From positions 1 through 39,385 of the forward strand of contig CAJTXH010000010.1 of assembly GCA_910580005.1 (NCBI GenBank): 39,385 bases of DNA, read 5' to 3'. The stretch comes from an uncultured Lachnospiraceae bacterium (lineage in GTDB: Bacteria; Bacillota; Clostridia; Lachnospirales; Lachnospiraceae). The position numbers and the translations under genes are program-made. A model generated the notes under the pieces. It did not search any database, was not told the origin of the DNA, and was given only the letters and a program-made list of their open reading frames with translations. This document shows, one piece after another, positions 1 through 7,492 of this stretch; within the stretch, counting starts at the first letter, position 1, and the number at the start of each line of letters is the position of its first letter.

Positions 1-79
1 TTTTTTGTGCAAAATGTGTACATAACCAGTGCTGGAAGCACTGATTTGTTACTATGAAGCCGTAAGGCTGAATAGTAAC
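1..79 (-). mobile_element. MITE copy A, cut by the window edge
   Basis: Read on the minus strand, this is the left part of the 164-bp repeat found complete at 2699-2862 and 23644-23807. It starts with the terminus GTTACTATTCAGCC (complement of 66-79), followed by the terminal hairpin, the AGTGC/GCACT hairpin and the beginning of the TTTTGCAC hairpin. Over this stretch it is almost identical to the 23644 copy. The other end and any target duplication lie outside the window. It ends 30 bp before the porB promoter. Confidence 0.88.
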
Positions 80-108
80 AACGGACGTGGAAGGCATTTA
101 ACTTACAC

Positions 109-137
109 TTGTGAAATATAAGAAGCAGTGGTATAAT
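109..137 (+). promoter_or_regulatory. Sigma-A-type promoter for porB
   Basis: TTGTGA at 109-114, a 17-bp spacer and TATAAT at 132-137. It lies between the MITE end (79) and porB (227), so porB can be transcribed independently of whatever lies to the left of the repeat. Confidence 0.65.
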
Positions 138-226
138 ATTTGACCAGATATACAATTACAAGATAAGATATTTAGCCTTGTCCAGCAAAAAGTTCTGGCA
201 ATCTGGCAAACAATAAGGAGGCAGCA

Positions 227-1174
227 ATGAGTGATTATAGTTTAAAAACAATGATGGATAAACCTGAGCGCCTTGCCCCAGGACACCGTATGTGTGCTGG
301 CTGTGGTTCTACAATAGCAGTACGTGCAGTATTGCGTTCATTACATGAAGGCGACAGGGCTGTTATAGGCAATGCGACAGGATGCCTTGAAGTTTCTTCT
401 TTTATGTATCCATATACATCATGGGAGGACAGTTATATACATAATGCGTTTGAAAATGCGGGTGCTACGTTAAGTGGTGTAGAAACTGCATATAAGGCAT
501 TAAAGAAGCGTGGGAAACTGCCAGCAGATGAAACATTTAAATTTATAACATTTGGTGGTGATGGCGGTACATATGATATAGGTTTCCAGTCACTTTCTGG
601 TGCAATGGAGCGTGGGCATGATATAGTATATGTATGCTATGACAATGGTGCTTATATGAATACAGGAATACAGCGCTCATCTGCAACACCTATGTATGCA
701 GATACAACTACTACGCCAGTTGGCAAAGAGTCTGACGGCAAAATGCAGAACCGCAAGGACTTAACAAGCATTATTGCAGACCACTACGTGCCTTATGTTG
801 CACAGACTACACTTACTAAGGATTTTAAAGATATACATATGAAATCTGAGAAGGCAATATATACAGAAGGTGCATCATTCCTTAATATAATGACACCATG
901 CCCACGTGGCTGGAGATATGAAACTTCTGAAATTATGGATATATGCAGGCTTGCTGTTGAAACATGTTACTGGCCTCTTTTTGAAGTTGACCACGGAAAA
1001 TGGATATTGTCATACCAGCCAAAGAATAAACTTCCAATAGAAGATTTCTTAAGAGTGCAAGGAAGATTTAAGCATTTATTTAAAAAGGGCAATGAAGGGC
1101 TTATAGAGCAGTTCCAGGCAGAAGTTGACAGGCGCTGGGAAGACTTGCTTTATAAATGCTCAAGGGCAGCATAG
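227..1174 (+). CDS. porB: 2-oxoacid:ferredoxin oxidoreductase, beta (ThDP) subunit
   Basis: PorB-type subunit of a multi-subunit pyruvate or 2-oxoacid:ferredoxin oxidoreductase, which decarboxylates the 2-oxoacid on thiamine diphosphate and passes electrons through an Fe-S cluster to ferredoxin. The 315-aa length is normal for separate beta subunits. Visible features are the CxxC pair C23/C26 with C53 and C225, matching the [4Fe-4S] cysteines of PorB, and the ThDP/Mg motif from GDG (111-113) to the asparagine-rich YDNGAYMNTG (138-147). The start has a strong SD, AAGGAGG at 215-221. The alpha and other subunits are not in the window; they may lie to the left, beyond the MITE. Substrate (pyruvate or a branched-chain oxoacid) cannot be fixed. 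The LysR gene follows after 2 bp. Confidence 0.88.
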   Translation: MSDYSLKTMMDKPERLAPGHRMCAGCGSTIAVRAVLRSLHEGDRAVIGNATGCLEVSSFMYPYTSWEDSYIHNAFENAGATLSGVETAYKALKKRGKLPADETFKFITFGGDGGTYDIGFQSLSGAMERGHDIVYVCYDNGAYMNTGIQRSSATPMYADTTTTPVGKESDGKMQNRKDLTSIIADHYVPYVAQTTLTKDFKDIHMKSEKAIYTEGASFLNIMTPCPRGWRYETSEIMDICRLAVETCYWPLFEVDHGKWILSYQPKNKLPIEDFLRVQGRFKHLFKKGNEGLIEQFQAEVDRRWEDLLYKCSRAA

Positions 1175-1176
1175 AC

Positions 1177-2061
1177 ATGACTTTATTAACATACCAGGTA
1201 TTTAAAACAGTAGCAGAGCAGGGCAGTTTCAGGAAGGCGGCGGATATGCTGGGGCTTACTCCTTCAGCTATAAGCCATGCAATATCTTCTATGGAAAATG
1301 AGCTTGGGTTTTCCCTGTTAATAAGAAGTAAAATGGGAGTTACCCTCACTAATTATGGAAGCCACCTGCTTCCTTACGTTAATGCTGTATTAAACAGTGA
1401 TGAAAGTTTACAGCAGGCAGTTGCAGAGTTTAACGGGCTTAAACAGGGTAAAGTCAAGGTTGGCTGTTTTTCAAGTGTATGTACTAACTGGCTGCCAGAT
1501 ATAATGAATTCATTTAAAAAGTTATACCCGGATATAACAATAGAGGTATTCCAGGGCACATATGATGATGTGGCATACTGGATAAAAAATGGTGTGGCAG
1601 AGCTTGGGTTTTTGTCGGTTTCAAGTGCTGCGGATATCCCTATACAGCCATTATATAAAGACAGGCTTTTGTGCGTAATGCCAAAAGGGACAGAAAGGGA
1701 AGGCAGCAAAGAATATATAGGGATTAGTGAAATGAGAAACCACCAGTTTGTTACACAAAGGGAGTCAACAGATGCAGATATACAAAACTTCCTTAAAGAA
1801 AATTCGCTGGATATCCAGTCGAATTACCATGTGGTAGATGATTTGTCAACAATAGCTATGGTTGCTAATGGTTTTGGCATATGTATTATGCCTGAAATGG
1901 TTATGAATGATATACCATATGAAACTGACTGTTACCCTGTAGAGCCAGAAGCATACAGGATAATAGGCATTGCCACATTAAACCCTGGATTTATGGCACC
2001 AGCAGCAAGGATACTATATAAGCATATATTAAAAGAATACCAGCAGGAAGAATTTAAATGA
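1177..2061 (+). CDS. LysR-family transcriptional regulator
   Basis: A 294-aa protein with an N-terminal winged helix-turn-helix (about residues 1-60, with the LysR signature FRKAADMLGLTPSAISHAIS) and a periplasmic-binding-like effector domain (about 90-290). I chose the ATG at 1177 over the 1156 start because it gives the standard LysR beginning and avoids overlap with porB, although the SD is weak (AAGGGCAG). It starts 2 bp after the porB stop and is probably co-transcribed with it. LysR genes are usually divergent from their targets, so its target is not evident here; control of the oxidoreductase is an inference. Confidence 0.9.
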   Translation: MTLLTYQVFKTVAEQGSFRKAADMLGLTPSAISHAISSMENELGFSLLIRSKMGVTLTNYGSHLLPYVNAVLNSDESLQQAVAEFNGLKQGKVKVGCFSSVCTNWLPDIMNSFKKLYPDITIEVFQGTYDDVAYWIKNGVAELGFLSVSSAADIPIQPLYKDRLLCVMPKGTEREGSKEYIGISEMRNHQFVTQRESTDADIQNFLKENSLDIQSNYHVVDDLSTIAMVANGFGICIMPEMVMNDIPYETDCYPVEPEAYRIIGIATLNPGFMAPAARILYKHILKEYQQEEFK

Positions 2062-2092
2062 AATGTCCTGCTGGCATCCTGTATCTTTTTTA
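2040..2092 (+). terminator. Possible terminator after the LysR gene
   Basis: A 9-bp stem, CCAGCAGGA (2040-2048) with TCCTGCTGG (2066-2074), spans the LysR stop codon and is followed by a T-run at about 2085-2091. The T-run sits about 10 bases after the stem, so it is not a textbook rho-independent site. Confidence 0.4.
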
Positions 2093-2100
2093 TTGAAGGC

Positions 2101-2640
2101 TCAAATGTTATGGTACTTTTTCAATTTCCTGCCCATAATGATACAGATTAAACTTCCAGTTACACCAAGCATAAACACGGTCTTGCTCCGCATCTATAAC
2201 TGGCACAAGAACCCACCCGGCAAGCTGGCTGGTACACCATAACACTGGTTCCCTGGACAAGACGTAACAATGCCAAGGATATATGAACTGCCTTTTGGAT
2301 TAGAAAGTACATAACAAGGCAGAACTGCATTAAAAGCAGAAGCTGCCAGGTTAACACCTGACATAAATAATATCAGAGACATAATAAGTGGGTTTTCTTT
2401 TGCAAGCTTCAGTGCGCTTTCTCCTGTATTACTCTTATTTTCTGGAATATTAATAAAAAATAGTAATGCTGTAAATGCAACTATAAAGCTTCCAATATCA
2501 ATAATTATTATACCATTAAGCCCTGCAAATGAGTACAGGGCTGTAGCCATCAAGGGGTTCAGTATGGACAACATTGATTTTGACAAAGAACGGAATCCGC
2601 TTGTTTTCTGGTAGTAACATTTTCTTTTCCTTTCGTGCTT
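2101..2640 (-). pseudogene. Decayed MFS transporter (C-terminal part)
   Basis: Minus-strand remnant of a major facilitator superfamily exporter, resembling DHA3-type drug efflux proteins. From about 2635 down to 2260 one frame reads a membrane protein with segments such as LNPLMATALYSFAGLNG and IIIIDIGSFIVAFTALLFF. The frame is then lost near 2250, and an MFS-like tail (VFMLGVTGSLICIIMGRKLK, stop at 2101-2103) continues in another frame. The N-terminal half is absent and no start with an SD is visible. The intact gene would be about 400 aa. It is a relic with no expected function. Confidence 0.72.
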
Positions 2641-2690
2641 TTTTGTTTGATTATATAATGAATAATTACATGGAGGTAAGGGATTTTTAT

Positions 2691-2698
2691 GATTAATT
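2691..2698 (+). repeat. Target-site duplication, left of MITE B
   Basis: GATTAATT, repeated exactly at 2863-2870 on the other side of the element. An 8-bp direct repeat at both edges is the footprint of transposition. Confidence 0.85.
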
Positions 2699-2862
2699 GT
2701 TACTATTCACAGCTACGCTGTTCATAGTAACTAGCAGTGCTTTCAGCACTGGTTATGTACACATTTTGCACAAAAAATGTGCAAAATGGCACTGTAAAAC
2801 TCGTATTTTTGACAAAAAAACGTGTCAAAAATCCTCGAATTTAATTGACTGTGAATAGTAAC
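2699..2862 (+). mobile_element. MITE copy B, intact, 164 bp
   Basis: Non-coding element with 14-bp perfect terminal inverted repeats (GTTACTATTCACAG at 2699-2712; complement at 2849-2862) and an 8-bp target duplication, GATTAATT, on both sides. The interior holds a terminal hairpin (GTTACTAT...ATAGTAAC, 2699-2731), AGTGC/GCACT, ATTTTGCAC/GTGCAAAAT and TTTTTGAC/GTCAAAAA stems. No transposase is present, so it must be mobilised in trans. The 8-bp duplication would suit IS66, ISL3 or IS256-type enzymes; the GTAA-like ends of its relatives lean to IS66, but this is inference. Confidence 0.9.
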
Positions 2863-2870
2863 GATTAATT
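2863..2870 (+). repeat. Target-site duplication, right of MITE B
   Basis: GATTAATT, identical to 2691-2698. Confidence 0.85.
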
Positions 2871-2899
2871 CAGGATAAATACCTTAAATTATCCAGATA

Positions 2900-2928
2900 T
2901 TGAAATCATCCAGGATATATGTTAAAAT
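2900..2928 (+). promoter_or_regulatory. Sigma-A-type promoter for lysA
   Basis: TTGAAA at 2900-2905, a 17-bp spacer and TAAAAT at 2923-2928, about 70 bp before the lysA start and 37 bp after the MITE end. Confidence 0.65.
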
Positions 2929-2996
2929 CACAAAGATTTACCAGGGATATAGTAAAAATATAATTGGAATTATACCTATAGGAAGGAAGAGTGAAA

Positions 2997-4259
2997 ATGA
3001 ATAAAATACCATTTATAACAAAAGAACAAGTTGAGGAAATTGTTAAAACATATCCAACCCCTTTTCATATCTATGATGAAAAAGCTATCCGTGCAAATAT
3101 ACGTGCCCTTAAAGCTGCATTCGCATGGAATAAGGGTTTCCATGAATATTTTGCAGTAAAAGCAACTCCTAATCCATTTATTTTAAAAATTTTCCAGGAA
3201 GAAGGATGTGGCACAGACTGTTCTTCTCTTACAGAACTTATGATGTCAGAAGCATGTGGATTTAAAGGTTCTGATATTATGTTTTCATCAAATGTCACAC
3301 CTGCCTGTGAGTATAAAAAAGCCAGGGAACTTGGTGCATATATAAACCTTGATGATATTACACATATAGACTTCTTAGAACAGGCAGCAGGAATACCAGA
3401 TACAGTATTCTGCCGTTATAACCCAGGCGGTGTATTTAAAATGGGTACAGATATAATGGACAACCCAGGGGATGCCAAATATGGCATGACAAAGGAACAG
3501 CTTGTTGAAGCAATAACAAGGCTTAAGGCAAAGGGTGTCCAGAAGTTTGGAATACATTCATTCCTTGCAAGCAATACAGTAACTAATGAATATTATCCTG
3601 AACTTGCAGGAATACTGTTCAGGCTTGCTGTAGAAGTAAAAGAAAGGACAAATGCAGATATATCTTTTATTAACCTTTCAGGAGGTGTTGGCATACCTTA
3701 TGAGCCAGGCAAAGAACCAAATGATATTGCCGTAATTGGTGAAGGTGTAAGAAAGAAGTTTGAAGAAATCCTTGTACCAGCAGGTCTTGGGGATGTGCGG
3801 GTATTTACAGAACTTGGGCGTTTTATGTGTGGGCCTTATGGTGGTCTTGTTACAAAGGCAATACATGAAAAACATATTTATAAAGAATATATTGGTGTAG
3901 ATGCATGTGCGGTAAACCTTATGCGTCCGGCAATGTATGGGGCATACCACCATATAACAGTGCTTGGAAAGGAAAATGAACCATGTAACCACAAATATGA
4001 TATAACAGGTTCGCTTTGTGAAAATAATGATAAATTTGCAATAGACAGGATGCTTCCAGAAATCCAGCCAGGGGATTATTTATTTATACATGATACAGGG
4101 GCACATGGATTTGCTATGGGTTATAATTATAATGGAAAACTTAAATCTGCAGAACTTCTTTTAAAAGAAGATGGAAGCATACAGATGATAAGAAGGGCAG
4201 AAACACCAGAAGATTATTTTGCAACTTTTGATTTTTGCGAAATTTTTAAAAACCACTAA
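2997..4259 (+). CDS. lysA: Diaminopimelate decarboxylase (LysA-type PLP enzyme)
   Basis: Fold-type III PLP decarboxylase, most likely converting meso-diaminopimelate to L-lysine, the last step of lysine synthesis. The protein is 420 aa, normal for the family. The PLP lysine is K55 in YFAVKATPNP; H187 in GIHSFLASN, the GGVGIPY loop (229-235), E272-GR, and C341 in LCENNDKFA (the CESGD-like cysteine from the second subunit) are all present. I start at ATG 2997 rather than GTG 2991 because GGAAGGA (2981-2987) is 9 bases from the ATG. A carboxynorspermidine decarboxylase (NspC-like) role is a less likely alternative. The stop codon overlaps the sigma-D promoter of the flagellar operon. Confidence 0.85.
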   Translation: MNKIPFITKEQVEEIVKTYPTPFHIYDEKAIRANIRALKAAFAWNKGFHEYFAVKATPNPFILKIFQEEGCGTDCSSLTELMMSEACGFKGSDIMFSSNVTPACEYKKARELGAYINLDDITHIDFLEQAAGIPDTVFCRYNPGGVFKMGTDIMDNPGDAKYGMTKEQLVEAITRLKAKGVQKFGIHSFLASNTVTNEYYPELAGILFRLAVEVKERTNADISFINLSGGVGIPYEPGKEPNDIAVIGEGVRKKFEEILVPAGLGDVRVFTELGRFMCGPYGGLVTKAIHEKHIYKEYIGVDACAVNLMRPAMYGAYHHITVLGKENEPCNHKYDITGSLCENNDKFAIDRMLPEIQPGDYLFIHDTGAHGFAMGYNYNGKLKSAELLLKEDGSIQMIRRAETPEDYFATFDFCEIFKNH

Positions 4260-4283
4260 AGTAAAGCAAAATACTACCGATAA
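4257..4283 (+). promoter_or_regulatory. Sigma-D (sigma-28) promoter of the flgM operon
   Basis: TAAA at 4257-4260, a spacer of exactly 15 bp and ACCGATAA at 4276-4283, against the known sigma-28 consensus TAAA-N15-GCCGATAA. The -35 box overlaps the TAA stop of lysA. No sigma-A promoter is obvious before flgM. Confidence 0.82.
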
Positions 4284-4284
4284 A

Positions 4285-4526
4285 TATTATGAAACATAAA
4301 AATTAAACTGCATATGCAGAACTGGTGCAGCCTGTTTAGCTTAACTTTATGCCTGCAAAGATAAAGCCAGGAAAAGATACAACAGGTGCATTAGTATTTG
4401 ACGGCGGTGGCGGGCGGAGAAAAATCGGTATCCTCCCACTGTCATGGGGTCAAGCCATGTATTTAATTAAAATGCAGCCGCACTCCGTGAAATTACCGAG
4501 CGTGGATAGAAACAGGTGGTGGTTTT
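4285..4526 (+). other. Structured leader of the flgM operon, function unknown
   Basis: About 240 transcribed bases before flgM without a supportable gene. The part from about 4400 is more GC-rich than its surroundings and holds several possible stems, for example CATGG/CCATG near 4443-4459 and CTCGGTAATTTC-type pairing around 4480-4500. It does not match the conserved core of the c-di-GMP-I or -II riboswitches as I know them. An ORF at 4349-4546 crosses it but has no SD and runs into flgM. Confidence 0.35.
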
Positions 4527-4805
4527 ATGAGAATAGACGCTATTAATAAAGTTAACCAGTTATACCAGGCAACAAAGCCAAAGAAAGCTAAAGAAACCAG
4601 CAGCGCAGGTATCCAGGAAAAATATGAGGTTTCAAAGTCAGGCAAGGATTACCAGACAGCTAAAACAGCAATTAAAGCCTCACCTGATATAAGGGAAGAC
4701 AAAGTTTCCAGGATAAAGGATGCACTTGCTACAGGCACATATAATGTATCTGCACAGGAGATAGCGGATAAAATGGTTAGCAGGTACTTTGATTCCATTT
4801 TATAA
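4527..4805 (+). CDS. flgM: Anti-sigma-28 factor FlgM
   Basis: A 92-aa FlgM-family protein: it binds sigma-D/FliA until it is exported through the finished hook-basal body, delaying filament genes. The N-terminal half is polar and likely unfolded. The C-terminal part (about 52-92, with REDKVSRIKDALATGTYNVS and AQEIADKMVSRYF) matches the sigma-binding helices of the family. The SD is AGGTGGTGG just upstream. It is the first gene behind its own sigma-D promoter, giving negative feedback, and is followed after 14 bp by flgN. Confidence 0.92.
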   Translation: MRIDAINKVNQLYQATKPKKAKETSSAGIQEKYEVSKSGKDYQTAKTAIKASPDIREDKVSRIKDALATGTYNVSAQEIADKMVSRYFDSIL

Positions 4806-4819
4806 GTGAGGGCTTAGAA

Positions 4820-5335
4820 TTGGCTAGTTTAATTGAAGAACTTATTAGCACGCTTAAAGCTGAAAGAGCAGTCTATGAAGAGCTTGTGCCAGTATCAGAA
4901 CAGAAGACAAAGATACTGGTAAAAAATGACCTGGAAGAGTTAAAGAAAATAACTGCACAGGAACAGCTTTTAATAGACAGGGCGGGAGTTATTGGGCATA
5001 AAAGGGAAGAAGTTATTAAGAACATAGGAGTAGTTCTTAATAAGACACCAGAAGAACTTGACCTTACATCACTTACAAGGCTTATGGCAAAGCAGCCAGA
5101 AGAAAAGAAAACGCTTGCAGCCCTGCATGATTCGCTGCGGACTACTATGAGGCGTCTTGTGGAGGTTAATGAAAGAAATAAAGATTTAATTGAAAATTCC
5201 CTTGAAATGATAGAGTTTAATATGAACTTTATTCAAAGTACACGGATGTCACCAGGGAACAATAATTACAACCGCAATGCAACAAACAGTTACACTTCAG
5301 ATTATGGAGGGCATGGGTTTGATGCAAAGCAGTAG
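4820..5335 (+). CDS. flgN: Flagellar export chaperone FlgN
   Basis: A 171-aa, mostly helical protein of the FlgN family, chaperone for the hook-filament junction proteins FlgK and FlgL, which are encoded directly downstream. Residues 1-140 form long amphipathic helices (for example SLIEELISTLKAERAVYEEL); the last 30 residues are Asn/Gly/Tyr-rich and probably disordered. The start is TTG at 4820, with GAGGGC about 7 bases before it; no better ATG fits the conserved N-terminus. Confidence 0.85.
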   Translation: MASLIEELISTLKAERAVYEELVPVSEQKTKILVKNDLEELKKITAQEQLLIDRAGVIGHKREEVIKNIGVVLNKTPEELDLTSLTRLMAKQPEEKKTLAALHDSLRTTMRRLVEVNERNKDLIENSLEMIEFNMNFIQSTRMSPGNNNYNRNATNSYTSDYGGHGFDAKQ

Positions 5336-5344
5336 TAATTATTT

Positions 5345-5371
5345 CCAGGTCTGGCATATATGCCGGCCTGG
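5345..5371 (+). other. Hairpin between flgN and flgK1
   Basis: CCAGG (5345-5349), an inner GGCATATATGCC and CCTGG (5367-5371) form a near-continuous stem followed by GATTTTTAG. It could be a leaky terminator or an mRNA-processing/stability element that lowers or separates downstream expression inside the operon. Confidence 0.45.
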
Positions 5372-5470
5372 AGATTTTTAGTGTTTCCCTGGAGGCATCC
5401 GTTATTTTTGTTGGTTTTAATAACCCTGGATATTACAGGTGGAATAATATAGAGCAGTGGAGGATATAAG

Positions 5471-7408
5471 ATGGGCAGTTTATTTACAAGTTTTGGTGTT
5501 GGCGTGCAGGGCATACATTCCTCACAGTCAGGGCTTAATACTACATCACATAACCTTGCAAATACAAAAACACCAGGATATACAAGACAGCAGAATATTA
5601 ATGCTGATATGCCATACCAGACATATAAGGTTACAGGCAAACATACATCACAGATTGGAATGGGAACCAGGGTTGACACAATAAGACAGATACGTGACCA
5701 GTTCCTTGACAAAGAATACAGACTGGAATTTTCCAGGCAGTCATTCTATGATAAACTTGTTGAAACAGAAAACGAGATAGAAGATGTATTTGGTGAAATG
5801 GAAGGTGTGGAATTCCGTTATGCCCTTAATGAAATATGGGCACAGATAGAAACACTGTCCACAGACCCTGGAAGCATTGTGTACCGCAAGCTTTTTATTG
5901 CGGGGGCAGAAGCTTTTATAGACAAGGCAAATGATGTCTACAGGGAACTTACTAATTACCAGACAGGGCTTAATGAAGAAATATATAAGAATGTTGACAA
6001 AATCAATAAAATAGGCGAAGAAATTGCTAAATATAATTCGGTTATTACGGAAATGGAAGCATCAGGCACACAGAATGCAAACGATTACAGGGATATAAGA
6101 AATTCCCTTATGGATGAACTTTCAGGCCTTACATATTATTATTACCAGGAAGACGTAGATGGCAAGATGCAGATATATATAGATGGTGCGCCGCTTGTTA
6201 TTGAGGGCAAGAGTTACCATATGCACTGTGAGGAGCTGTCAGAAGATACAGGCATGTATAAAGTAGTGTGGTCTGACAATGGCTTTGGTGATGTATATGA
6301 CCTTGATACAGCATATTCTAATAAAGACAGGACAGATACAGGTTCTCTCTATGGGATACTTACAGCACGTGGAAAGAAATTTGCCAATTACACAGACCTT
6401 CCAGTAACGCCAAAAGAGCCGCAGGAAACGGATTACAGGGATGAGGACGGTGTATTTGACCAGGATGCATTTGATGAAGCATATGAAGCATATGAACTTG
6501 AATATGCGCAGTTTGAAAAAGATGTAAAAATATATAACAATACAACAGGCAATTCCATTCTTACTAAGATAGAAGCACAGTTTGACAGGTTTGTGCATGA
6601 TATGGTTACAATGATTAATGATGTGCTCTGTCCGAATATTGAATTTGAAGCAGATGGTATTACAGGTACAGACATTAATGGCAAGGATATTACACTGGAA
6701 GATGGTACATATAAGATACTTGATGTTGTAAACAGCCCAACAGGCACGGATGATGATTTGACTATTGGCGAGGAGATGTTCAGAAGAAGGACTACAGACA
6801 GATACCAGGTTATAATACTTGATGCGCCATTGTACCGCAAGGATGCTGATGGTAATGACCTGCTTGACGAAGATGGCAATCCAGTACCAGCAACACTTGA
6901 GTATACCGACAGTGAAGGAAATACAAAGTATAAGCTTTTTGTATATAATGAGGAAGAAGAGGATGATATTTTCTCACAATATACAATAAGAAACCTTGAA
7001 ATGAATGATAAGGTGCTTGCGAATTATTCACTTCTGCCAGTAAAAGTTAACCCACTTGCAGGCGGTACAGGAGCTTATGCACAAGATATGTTTACAGACC
7101 TTATAGCAAACTGGCAGAAAGAAACAATAGCGCTTGACCCTAACACACTTACTGTATATTCATATGACAGGTATTATGAAGAAATGATAGAAGGCCTTGG
7201 CACACAGGGCATGATATGGAATGGCATGCTTGAACGCCAGACAGGGCTTACAGATGAAGTTGAAGCAAAAAGGCAGCAGATATCAGGTGTTTCTACAGAT
7301 GAAGAACTCGTATACCTTTTGCAGTACCAGCACGCATTTAATGCGGCATCAAGATATATTAATGCAATTGATGAGATGCTGCAGAACCTTATTGAAAGGC
7401 TGGCATAA
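5471..7408 (+). CDS. flgK: Flagellar hook-associated protein FlgK (HAP1), first copy
   Basis: Hook-filament junction protein, 645 aa. The N-terminal rod/hook signature is clear (SGLNTTSHNLANTKTPGYTR, about residues 22-41), as is the C-terminal D0 helix (VSTDEELVYLLQYQHAFNAA, about 607-626, then the helix to the end). The centre is a long acidic, tyrosine-rich insertion (about 300-355) between coiled regions. The SD is GTGGAGG, 9 bases before the ATG. A second FlgK-like gene follows after 84 bp, so the organism has two HAP1 paralogues. The chaperone FlgN is encoded just upstream. Confidence 0.9.
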   Translation: MGSLFTSFGVGVQGIHSSQSGLNTTSHNLANTKTPGYTRQQNINADMPYQTYKVTGKHTSQIGMGTRVDTIRQIRDQFLDKEYRLEFSRQSFYDKLVETENEIEDVFGEMEGVEFRYALNEIWAQIETLSTDPGSIVYRKLFIAGAEAFIDKANDVYRELTNYQTGLNEEIYKNVDKINKIGEEIAKYNSVITEMEASGTQNANDYRDIRNSLMDELSGLTYYYYQEDVDGKMQIYIDGAPLVIEGKSYHMHCEELSEDTGMYKVVWSDNGFGDVYDLDTAYSNKDRTDTGSLYGILTARGKKFANYTDLPVTPKEPQETDYRDEDGVFDQDAFDEAYEAYELEYAQFEKDVKIYNNTTGNSILTKIEAQFDRFVHDMVTMINDVLCPNIEFEADGITGTDINGKDITLEDGTYKILDVVNSPTGTDDDLTIGEEMFRRRTTDRYQVIILDAPLYRKDADGNDLLDEDGNPVPATLEYTDSEGNTKYKLFVYNEEEEDDIFSQYTIRNLEMNDKVLANYSLLPVKVNPLAGGTGAYAQDMFTDLIANWQKETIALDPNTLTVYSYDRYYEEMIEGLGTQGMIWNGMLERQTGLTDEVEAKRQQISGVSTDEELVYLLQYQHAFNAASRYINAIDEMLQNLIERLA

Positions 7409-7492
7409 TAAATAATACATATACAGGATGCCTGTACCTGCGCCTGGATACAGGCAGGATTAAAATAACAAGCGCAGAAATGAGGTAAAGAC

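Noticed and set aside
2160..2357. 65-aa minus-strand ORF
   Set aside because: A shifted-frame piece of the decayed MFS transporter, not a separate gene.
4285..4526. c-di-GMP riboswitch before flgM
   Set aside because: The conserved tetraloop-receptor and GCAAAGCC-type core of the c-di-GMP-I class were looked for and not found.
4349..4546. 65-aa ORF in the flgM leader
   Set aside because: No SD before its ATG, composition unlike a protein, and its end overlaps the real flgM start in another frame.
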